Assembly: GCA_038226175.1 (NCBI GenBank)
Contig: JBBRQP010000019.1
Coordinates: 1 to 40,262, forward strand
DNA: 40,262 bases
From: JBBRQP01 sp038226175
GTDB taxonomy: Bacteria; Cyanobacteriota; Cyanobacteriia; Gloeobacterales; Anthocerotibacteraceae
Direction of reading: 5' to 3'
In this document: positions 22,590 to 28,874 of the stretch, one piece after another
How the letters are laid out: every line of letters starts with the position of its first letter
Numbering within the stretch: the stretch's first letter is position 1
Program-made: the position numbers and the translations under genes
Notes under the pieces: model-generated
Database searches by the model: none
What the model was told of the DNA's origin: nothing
What the model saw: only the letters and a program-made list of their open reading frames with translations

Positions 22590-23593
22590 TGGGTACAGTT
22601 TATGTCACCTGTGAAGATAGTATTCTCAAAAAACAGGATGAGCGGCTGATAGGAGTCAACTCTGAACGGGTCAAAGTCTTGGATGTGCCGCTATTACGGG
22701 TCGAGGGTGTGGTCTTGGTCGGCAGGGCGACGGTAACTTCGGGCTTGGTAGCAGAATTATTGGAGCGTAGGATTCCACTGACATTTTTGACGTTGACGGG
22801 ACATTATTTGGGTAGTCTGGAGCCGGAGTTAGGTAAGAATTCACCTTTACGATCAGCACAATGGCGACTATCCCAAGACCCGGCTCGCACAGCCCATGTG
22901 GTACGGGCATTTATCCGAGGAAAATTGGCCAATTATCGGGTGAGTTTCCAACGAGTGCAGCGTGATCATGACCTTGACTTGGGGGAAAACATCACTGCCA
23001 TAGCACAAGCAATCCATGCTTTGGAATCAGTAGAGGATGTAGACAAGTTACGGGGCTATGAGGGTTTAGGCAGTCGTATCTATTTTCAAAGTTTTAGTCA
23101 ACTTTTGCGAAATTCAGATTTTGCCTTTAAGCAACGGGTACGACGCCCACCAACTGATCCGGTTAATGCCCTACTGAGCTTTGGCTATGCTCTACTGCGT
23201 CACACCTGTCAAAGTGCCGTTAATATTGTCGGTTTTGATCCCTACTTAGGTTTTTTGCATTGTGAACGGTATGGACGGCCTAATCTTGCTCTCGATATGA
23301 TGGAGGAGTTTCGGCCTTTGGTAGTGGATGCTACGGTTTTGACGCTACTTAATCGCCAGATGTTGACGACGGCTGATTTTGTGACAGAGCCAATTAGTCA
23401 GGCGGTGAAATTAACTGATAGTGGACGCAAGATTTTCCTCAAACAGTTTGAACAACGGCTGAATACTACTTTCAAGCATCCAATTTTACAGAAACAGTGT
23501 AATTATCGTCAGGCGGCAGAATGGCAGGGACGACTATTAGCTAAGTTTGCGCTGGGTTCGACGGATAAATATCCTCCTTTGATCATGAGATAA
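22589..23593 (+). CDS. cas1: Cas1 integrase
   Basis: 334 residues from ATG 22589, with AGGAGG 8 nt before it; a TTG one codon earlier is less likely. The N-terminal beta domain is followed by the helical catalytic domain with Glu158 (GYEGLGSRIYF), His224 (GFLHCERYGR) and Glu239 (LALDMMEEFRP), the metal-binding triad. It joins prespacers to the leader-proximal repeat together with Cas2. Full length and intact; the middle gene of cas4-cas1-cas2. Confidence 0.96.
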   Translation: MGTVYVTCEDSILKKQDERLIGVNSERVKVLDVPLLRVEGVVLVGRATVTSGLVAELLERRIPLTFLTLTGHYLGSLEPELGKNSPLRSAQWRLSQDPARTAHVVRAFIRGKLANYRVSFQRVQRDHDLDLGENITAIAQAIHALESVEDVDKLRGYEGLGSRIYFQSFSQLLRNSDFAFKQRVRRPPTDPVNALLSFGYALLRHTCQSAVNIVGFDPYLGFLHCERYGRPNLALDMMEEFRPLVVDATVLTLLNRQMLTTADFVTEPISQAVKLTDSGRKIFLKQFEQRLNTTFKHPILQKQCNYRQAAEWQGRLLAKFALGSTDKYPPLIMR

Positions 23594-23599
23594 TCATTA

Positions 23600-24607
23600 G
23601 TGTTTATTACTGTGGCCTATGATATCGGTGATGATCGGCGGCGGACTAAAGTACATAAAATACTTAAGTCTTACGGTGAATGGACGCAATTTAGTTTGTT
23701 TGAATGCCGTTTGTCGGAGAAGGATTTTGTTAAATTGCGTCTGCGCCTAGATAAAGTGCTTGACCCAGCAACCGACTCAGTACGTTTTTATTTCCTATGT
23801 CTCTGCTGTGAAGAGAAAGTAGAAATCATGGGTAAACCCCTGCCGAGTCCTCTTGAAGACCCGCTATTTGCTGAGTGGCGCGAGAAGATAGCTGTGAATT
23901 TATCACTACACTCCAAAATGCTTACACTGCTTACACGGCAAGCTTTCCAGCTTCCACATCTTAGGAATTGGTTCGCGCAAGCCGTGAAATACTTATCTGG
24001 AGCGACTCTCAACTACTTTGATTCTAAAAGTTTTAGGGCTAGCAATCCCTGGAATGGTATTTCATGCTATGATTCACGCAAACGCACCTTGAAAACCACA
24101 TACAGTAAGGCTTTCAGGCAGCGGCCTTCCAATTGGTCAGCTTCCCTCTCAGGGATTGAAACAATGACGGAGATGGAAAAGCGACTCACTGCAAAGATGG
24201 CTTCCAATTGGTCAGCTTCCCTCTCAGGGATTGAAACACCTAAAACGATCCCAATTGGGCGTCAAGCCATCGCACTTCCAATTGGTCAGCTTCCCTCTCA
24301 GGGATTGAAACATCTAGTGGTAAATCGGATAGGGGCAAATGGGAAGCTTCCAATTGGTCAGCTTCCCTCTCAGGGATTGAAACGTGGCCTGCCCAGTAGT
24401 GGCACGGAAGGCCGCTGCACTTCCAATTGGTCAGCTTCCCTCTCAGGGATTGAAACCATCCCTTTATCGCCTATCCAGAAGTCTATATTTACTTCCAATT
24501 GGTCAGCTTCCCTCTCAGGGATTGAAACTCCGGTAAATCTTCTGTGGCCTCATAAATCTCCACCTTCCAATTGGTCAGCTTCCCTCTCAGGGATTGAAAC
24601 TGTGTAA
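23600..24607 (+). CDS. cas2: Cas2, with lost stop codon; frame runs into the CRISPR array
   Basis: The Cas2 domain is complete in the first 92 codons: GTG start, VAYDIGDDRRRTKVHKILK with the conserved Asp, WTQFSLFECRL, and RFYFLCLCCEEKVEIMGKP. Relatives end soon after this point. Here codon 93 (23876-23878) is TGG, one base from TGA or TAG. The frame then stays open for another 242 codons through the whole leader and seven repeats to a TAA at 24605-24607. The tail would contain SNWSASLSGIET several times. Either the tail is translated, or translation and array transcription collide, or an upstream processing event ends the message. The active core looks intact. Confidence 0.85.
   Translation: MFITVAYDIGDDRRRTKVHKILKSYGEWTQFSLFECRLSEKDFVKLRLRLDKVLDPATDSVRFYFLCLCCEEKVEIMGKPLPSPLEDPLFAEWREKIAVNLSLHSKMLTLLTRQAFQLPHLRNWFAQAVKYLSGATLNYFDSKSFRASNPWNGISCYDSRKRTLKTTYSKAFRQRPSNWSASLSGIETMTEMEKRLTAKMASNWSASLSGIETPKTIPIGRQAIALPIGQLPSQGLKHLVVNRIGANGKLPIGQLPSQGLKRGLPSSGTEGRCTSNWSASLSGIETIPLSPIQKSIFTSNWSASLSGIETPVNLLWPHKSPPSNWSASLSGIETV
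23876..24125 (+). other. CRISPR leader region
   Basis: The sequence lies between the end of the Cas2 domain and the first repeat. It should contain the array promoter and the integration signals for Cas1-Cas2. It is not unusually AT-rich and is read in frame by cas2. No clear -10/-35 pair stands out. Confidence 0.55.
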
Positions 24608-25226
24608 GTTTATCTGGGGGTAAAGATTCAACCGCTTCCAATTGGTCAGCTTCCCTCTCAGGGATTGAAACTCCCCTGGTGAAAAGACCATCACCATCGG
24701 ACTCCGAGCTTCCAATTGGTCAGCTTCCCTCTCAGGGATTGAAACATACAATTTCCTCCGTTCGGTTAACCCAGAAGCCAGCTTCCAATTGGTCAGCTTC
24801 CCTCTCAGGGATTGAAACGGATTGAAATACTCATAAAAAGGCTTGATGATGTCCTTCCAATTGGTCAGCTTCCCTCTCAGGGATTGAAACCACGAGTGGG
24901 ACGTGCAATTTCTCAACCCAGTAGCCTTCCAATTGGTCAGCTTCCCTCTCAGGGATTGAAACAGAGCAGTTGGACGCGCACGCCATGACCATAACCCTTC
25001 CAATTGGTCAGCTTCCCTCTCAGGGATTGAAACGCCCTAGAGGAACAGGCGACGGCGCGGGCGCAAGGCTTCCAATTGGTCAGCTTCCCTCTCAGGGATT
25101 GAAACTGGTAGATAGTACTGCACTGGGCAATGAAGCGATCTTCCAATTGGTCAGCTTCCCTCTCAGGGATTGAAACATCGAAAATAGCTATCGTGAATTA
25201 CGGATTAGTTCGCTTCCAATTGGTCA
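24126..25226 (+). CRISPR. Type I-D CRISPR array, 15 full repeats, 15 spacers, decayed last repeat
   Basis: Fifteen identical 37-bp repeats start CTTCCAATTGGTCAGC and end CAGGGATTGAAAC, at 24126, 24201, 24275, 24347, 24420, 24492, 24564, 24635, 24709, 24782, 24854, 24926, 24997, 25069 and 25140. A sixteenth at 25213 matches for only 14 bases (CTTCCAATTGGTCA) and marks the old end. Spacers are 34-38 bp. The 3' ATTGAAAC is the usual crRNA 5' tag, so transcription is on the plus strand away from cas2, with new spacers at the left. All repeats are intact, so the array is probably active. Most spacers read open in at least one frame. Confidence 0.98.
24312..24346 (+). other. Spacer 3: encodes a relaxase motif
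   Basis: With the last C of the preceding repeat, this 35-bp spacer translates to HLVVNRIGANGK. The element's own relaxase has HLIVNRIGVNGK at residues 110-121. At base level it matches the relaxase coding strand (complement of 7316-7350) at 27 of 35 positions; five of the eight differences are silent. The source is most likely the relaxase gene of another mobilizable element. Confidence 0.8.
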
Positions 25227-25239
25227 AATTTCCTCACTT

Positions 25240-25292
25240 TTTCTAGTTAAGTAAGATTGCCCGGCTCTGTCAGTAATCGGAAAATTCTTTAA
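25240..25292 (+). repeat. CRISPR-Cas module boundary repeat, right copy
   Basis: This is the partner of 10969-11022, in the same orientation and about 87% identical. It begins 13 bp after the decayed last CRISPR repeat. It may be the conserved trailer of the array; the left copy after cas6 would then be either a target duplication or the trace of a second, lost array. Confidence 0.75.
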
Positions 25293-25346
25293 ATATCCTG
25301 GCTAGGAATTTAGAGCATGATGAATTGTAAGGGAGTGTCAAATATA

Positions 25347-25703
25347 TCAGGTTGCTCTACGAGCAAAGCGAATCTGTTGTTCGGTGACGACTATAAATTG
25401 TTCTGCCAGTTGTGCACCATAATTTTCCAGTAACCGTTGCAAAACAGCTATTTTGTTGGGTACACGTTCGTTTTCCAGTCGAAGCAAGATGATGCCCCGA
25501 TGAGGATAGCGTTCTCGATAGATTTTTTCACCAAAGTCTTTGTCATTGGTAATAATTATCCAGTTCTCCGCAAAAGCTTTGTGCAGGATATCGTCATCGC
25601 TCGCTCCCCGCGCTTCTTCATACACAGAGAACACCTGGTATGTCTGCGCTTGTAACCAGTGGGCTACCCCAGGGCCAGTACACTCATCTACTAAAAAACG
25701 CAT
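25347..25703 (-). CDS. DUF5615 PIN-like toxin
   Basis: 118 residues. MRFLVDECTGPGVAHWL opens with the first active-site Asp. Then come the EARGASDDDILHKAFAENW region and IIITNDKDFGEKIYRERYPH, typical of the DUF5615 (Mut7-C-like PIN) family, putative RNases. It follows the DUF433 gene with stop and start abutting (TAG-ATG), the regular antitoxin-toxin pair of cyanobacteria. It lies just outside the CRISPR array. Confidence 0.88.
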   Translation of the reverse strand: MRFLVDECTGPGVAHWLQAQTYQVFSVYEEARGASDDDILHKAFAENWIIITNDKDFGEKIYRERYPHRGIILLRLENERVPNKIAVLQRLLENYGAQLAEQFIVVTEQQIRFARRAT

Positions 25704-25952
25704 CTATTGGAACTCTATGCTTAACGGCATAAAGCTAGTACTTTCCAAAGATTTTACGGCAAATAGCAGGCAAGCCTGAATATCAAGGATGGTAAGACCC
25801 TTATACTCCTCCAAGACTTCTTCCACTGTGGCGCCATGAGCCATTAAACCAAGGATGTAATCTACCGTTAGCCGTGTTCCTTGAATCACTGGTTTTCCCA
25901 TCATCACTTTGGGATCAAGGGTAATCTTTGCGAGAAGGGTCTGGTCTGTCAT
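25704..25952 (-). CDS. DUF433 antitoxin
   Basis: 82 residues from ATG 25952, where family members begin (MTDQTLLAKITLDPKVMMGK). The VIQGTRLTVDYILGLMAHGA block with a helix-turn-helix, and VEEVLEEYKGLTILDIQACL, are diagnostic of DUF433. It partners the DUF5615 toxin downstream. The frame is open 26 codons further upstream with a basic stretch (VKRKGHNNRK), probably not translated. There is no strong ribosome binding site at either start. Confidence 0.85.
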   Translation of the reverse strand: MTDQTLLAKITLDPKVMMGKPVIQGTRLTVDYILGLMAHGATVEEVLEEYKGLTILDIQACLLFAVKSLESTSFMPLSIEFQ

Positions 25953-26101
25953 CTGTTCTGCGTCCCAAGTAGTCTTTCTGTTATTATGACCCTTCCTTTT
26001 TACTGGCAAAGAAATTTTTAATTTAATCATTAAAAGTTTTGTAAGCAGCTGGTCAGGGTGATCTCCATTTTGCCATTTTTTTCTTGTTGAGTTTATGTTG
26101 C

Positions 26102-26593
26102 CTACAACTTACACCTTAAAACTATATCTGAAGGCTCATGAGTCTTACCAAGTGTATTAGCTTCACTGATATCTACCTTTACAAAGCCATTTCTCTCATA
26201 GAAATAAATTGCGGCTAAATTATCTAGATCTGTAAATACTAGAAGTTCCTTAAATTTAAAGTTGACTGCTAGTTGTTTAAGTTGATTGATGATTACTGTG
26301 CCAATTCCTTGACGACGGAACTGGGGACGTACGCCAAACCAGCCCACCCAAACTGATTCAGTATTAGTTTCCATTTGTTGATAGAGGCCAATTACACCGA
26401 CTGTTTGCTCATCAACCTTAGCAATATATACTTCCCAAAACTTCAACGGATACTCACGCGCACCAATGCCACACCAATGAAGCATCGATAGACTAAATTT
26501 ATCACCAAATTCTAATTCTTTGAGTAAGGGGATAAATTCAATAATCTCCCTGGTTTGCATTAGTTGTACTTTATCTAAATTCCTCTCTAGCAT
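26102..26593 (-). CDS. GNAT family N-acetyltransferase
   Basis: 163 residues. The acetyl-CoA loop RPQFRRQGIGTVIINQL, the preceding strand VWVGWFGV and the C-terminal IYFYERNGFVKVD are a clear GNAT domain. GAGG lies 6 nt before the ATG, and the start overlaps the preceding gene by 7 bp. The substrate is unknown. Coupling to a second protein whose C-terminal half also looks like a GNAT suggests a heteromeric or two-step system. Confidence 0.85.
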   Translation of the reverse strand: MLERNLDKVQLMQTREIIEFIPLLKELEFGDKFSLSMLHWCGIGAREYPLKFWEVYIAKVDEQTVGVIGLYQQMETNTESVWVGWFGVRPQFRRQGIGTVIINQLKQLAVNFKFKELLVFTDLDNLAAIYFYERNGFVKVDISEANTLGKTHEPSDIVLRCKL

Positions 26594-27717
26594 AGGTGCC
26601 TCTTCTTAAAAATCGAGAGTAAGTCTGACCGTGAATTAGCCCGTAAACAATATAGTGGGCAGGTATCTGCCATTGATTCAGCTTCACAGATACGAATAAA
26701 TGAGAACCGCCCAAGCATCGCTTCCCCTTCAGCAGAAGAGGCTAGAGCCAGAATTTTTACGGGATAACCTACATAGAGACTTTCTAGCCAGAGGTTAATT
26801 CCCGCAGAAAGTAAGAAATGGATAGGATTTAATTTGACACTACGGAAATCTTCCCGGAGTAAAATCCCAGAAATATACCAAATTTGTGCCGGGCTATCAC
26901 GACAAGACTGGAGCGTCCGGGGTCTGAGGTCTACTTCTTTGATTTCTCCCCTATGCAATTTAGTAGAATCTGCTTCAGATAAAGGCCAAATCCCACAGGC
27001 ACCAATTATCTGTTCTCCCATAAAAAGTACTTTCAATCCACACTCAAAAGCTTCCCACCAACTATAGAAAACAGGTAGAGGAATCGAAGCTTGCCCATAA
27101 GCCGATTGGTCAAGTTCCCAAAGAGTGATCAACTCTTCAGAGGTATAGATATACCGGACATTGAATGTTTCTGTGCTCGGCGGTTCAGTCAAGATTGTAA
27201 GTACAGCCTGGATGGCACTAAGGTGAAGATTAGGATTAGTTATTTCCTGATCGGCTTTATTATTGTGCTCTGGTGTTGCTAACTGAGCAGACTTACTAGA
27301 AGGTTGAGGCCATCGCGACTCAATAGTATTCAAATTAGCCTGTTTATCCCGATAAGAATGCTCAAGTTTAATAGTAAAAAGCCAGACTTTATTACCCTGC
27401 TCTTTCATGCGGTTATCTTCTAACATACCCAGGGTGACATCAAGGTGATACAAAGCTTCCCTAATTTGCCCTTTTGTTAGCAGCTTAGCCTGCCGCGCAT
27501 GAGCTGAGTTTTCATGATGATGGGTCAGTCTAGCAAGAAAATCTAAATTGGTTTTAATCCGCAGTTTTTTCTGACAGGGTTCCTTGACTAGCTCCAGTTC
27601 TTTGCCACACAAGTCGTGCAAATCTCCAGCCTCACTTTCATTAGCTAAAACGAGCAGCACGTCCAAAACCCGTTTGACACGGTTCTGAGATATTGACCCA
27701 AAAGAGTATTTTGTCAT
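26587..27717 (-). CDS. Two-domain protein: cyanobacterial effector-associated N-domain plus GNAT-like domain
   Basis: 376 residues. Residues about 10-135 read VLLVLANESEAGDLHDLCGK, then KKLRIKTNLDFLARLTHHH, GQIREALYHLDVTLGMLEDN and NKVWLFTIKLEHSYRDKQAN. I recognise this all-helical module from the N- or C-termini of cyanobacterial multidomain signalling proteins (STAND/NACHT and GUN4-type), where it is thought to mediate recruitment. Residues about 185-370 resemble a GNAT fold (VLFMGEQIIGACGIWPLSEA, then LREDFRSVKLNPIHFLLSAG). The linker is Pro/Ser/Asn-rich. It is the first gene of a two-gene operon with the small GNAT, with GAGG before the ATG. I cannot assign a substrate. The set-up resembles adaptor-effector pairs of conflict systems. 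Confidence 0.6.
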   Translation of the reverse strand: MTKYSFGSISQNRVKRVLDVLLVLANESEAGDLHDLCGKELELVKEPCQKKLRIKTNLDFLARLTHHHENSAHARQAKLLTKGQIREALYHLDVTLGMLEDNRMKEQGNKVWLFTIKLEHSYRDKQANLNTIESRWPQPSSKSAQLATPEHNNKADQEITNPNLHLSAIQAVLTILTEPPSTETFNVRYIYTSEELITLWELDQSAYGQASIPLPVFYSWWEAFECGLKVLFMGEQIIGACGIWPLSEADSTKLHRGEIKEVDLRPRTLQSCRDSPAQIWYISGILLREDFRSVKLNPIHFLLSAGINLWLESLYVGYPVKILALASSAEGEAMLGRFSFIRICEAESMADTCPLYCLRANSRSDLLSIFKKRHLC

Positions 27718-27752
27718 GATATCCTCATGAATTTAGCAAATTAACCTTAGGG

Positions 27753-27852
27753 TACCCGGAAGTTAACCTACTACCCCGAAGTCTTTAATGCCTGTCTGGA
27801 CAGTATTACAGCCGATGAAAGAGTCCACTTGCCTCAGGGGATACCCGGAAGT
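27753..27852 (+). repeat. Iteron-like repeats upstream of rep (candidate oriV)
   Basis: TACCCGGAAGT occurs at 27753-27763 and 27842-27852 and TACCCCGAAGT at 27772-27782, all in the same orientation in the 224-bp gap before rep. Short direct repeats here are the usual form of Rep-binding iterons or operators. There are only three, so the origin call is tentative. Confidence 0.5.
27792..27804. promoter_or_regulatory. Operator-like CTGTCTGGACAGT between the iterons
   Basis: A 12-bp near-palindrome plus one base matches the centre of the 6448-6473 palindrome (CTGTCTAGACAGT) with a single change. It suggests that the ribbon-helix-helix protein may also control rep. Confidence 0.4.
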
Positions 27853-27941
27853 ATAGCATCTGGATAAGGTAGCGGTCATAGCTGGAATTGACCCTATCTT
27901 ACGCCAACTTCCACATAGATCTTTCCTGTTGGGGAATCTCC

Positions 27942-28856
27942 ATGACCTCTTTCCCGCCTAGCTTAACTAATGGTTATCGTTCTAGGAAGCAGCATCCCTG
28001 TCCTATCTGTACAGAGAAAAAAAAGGGCTGCAAGGTAACAGATACAGGATTAATTCTTTGTCTACGTGCCAATCGGAACACGCAGATTCTTGGCTATCGC
28101 TATATCAAAGATTTACAGGATGGTTTAGGCTGCATGTTTGTGCCAGAAGATCACGAGCAGTCCTACACCCATAACAATCAGACTAAGGATCAGCTTAGGG
28201 TGCCGCGGCCTGGCATATCCTTGCCGCGCTTGGTTTGGGATCATGCCTCTTGTATTTTGCAGGGACGGTTTCCCCAGAAGTTAACGCAAGCGGGGATTTG
28301 GGATAGCTCCTATTGTCGCTACCTAGGAGAAGAGGAGAAACGACAACTAGAAAATCATGTACATCAGCAGTGGCGCAATGGGGTTTATTCTGATGGTCTA
28401 ATCCTACAAAGTGGCTTATTCCGGCAGAATCTAGGAGTTCTTGGTTATCGGTGGCAGTTGAGGATACCTGTAGGTCGGGTGCTGGGGATTTTTGATTTGC
28501 AGGGAAAGTTAATGGGGATACGGTCTAATCCAGAAGTGCCTGTGAAGGTCAAGGTTAAAGGAGAAACAACTAAACTACTCAAGTATTTACAACCTAAGGG
28601 TGTACCTTTACATCCCTATCTACCCAAAGTCTCACGGGAACGCTTACAGAAGCTATGGGCTAGTCAAACACCTTACCTCTTAGTAATTACAGAGGGAGAG
28701 GATACGACAGAATCTCCAGCTCAGAATATTACGCACTTGGGAGAATTGCCGGTAGTGTTTGTGGGCTTGCCGGGGGTGGATGGTTGGCTAGGGCAAGATG
28801 GCAAACTTCATCCCCAACTACACCCCATCATCCAACACTGTACCCATCTCGTTTGA
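27942..28856 (+). CDS. CyRepA1-type replication protein, N-terminal part (ends at in-frame TGA)
   Basis: 304 residues from ATG 27942; the open frame before it lacks a better start. Cys20, Cys23 (CPIC), Cys30 and Cys40 form a zinc ribbon like those of primases. The C-terminal half fits the DUF3854/TOPRIM-like domain (PYLLVITEGEDTTESPAQN, ELPVVFVGLPGVDGW). It ends abruptly at TGA 28854-28856. The same frame continues with AFDSDIMTKPEVRAALLRLG, which is the next conserved TOPRIM strand and helix, so this and the following frame were one gene of about 1,256 codons. CyRepA1 proteins replicate cyanobacterial plasmids. Confidence 0.8.
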   Translation: MTSFPPSLTNGYRSRKQHPCPICTEKKKGCKVTDTGLILCLRANRNTQILGYRYIKDLQDGLGCMFVPEDHEQSYTHNNQTKDQLRVPRPGISLPRLVWDHASCILQGRFPQKLTQAGIWDSSYCRYLGEEEKRQLENHVHQQWRNGVYSDGLILQSGLFRQNLGVLGYRWQLRIPVGRVLGIFDLQGKLMGIRSNPEVPVKVKVKGETTKLLKYLQPKGVPLHPYLPKVSRERLQKLWASQTPYLLVITEGEDTTESPAQNITHLGELPVVFVGLPGVDGWLGQDGKLHPQLHPIIQHCTHLV

Positions 28857-28874
28857 GCCTTTGACTCGGATATC

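Noticed and set aside
24746..24925. Spacers 9 and 11 both contain AACCCAGNAGC and could come from related targets
   Set aside because: The shared stretch is only about 11 bases; chance cannot be excluded without a database search.
24587..25173. Open frames on both strands across the CRISPR array (for example a minus-strand frame with repeated FQSLRGKLTNWK)
   Set aside because: They are translations of the repeats, whose length and spacer lengths happen to keep frames open; no start signals.
27888..28874. The two rep frames as two separate natural genes
   Set aside because: They are in the same phase, the second lacks a ribosome binding site, and the bases between them encode a conserved strand, so one interrupted gene is more likely.
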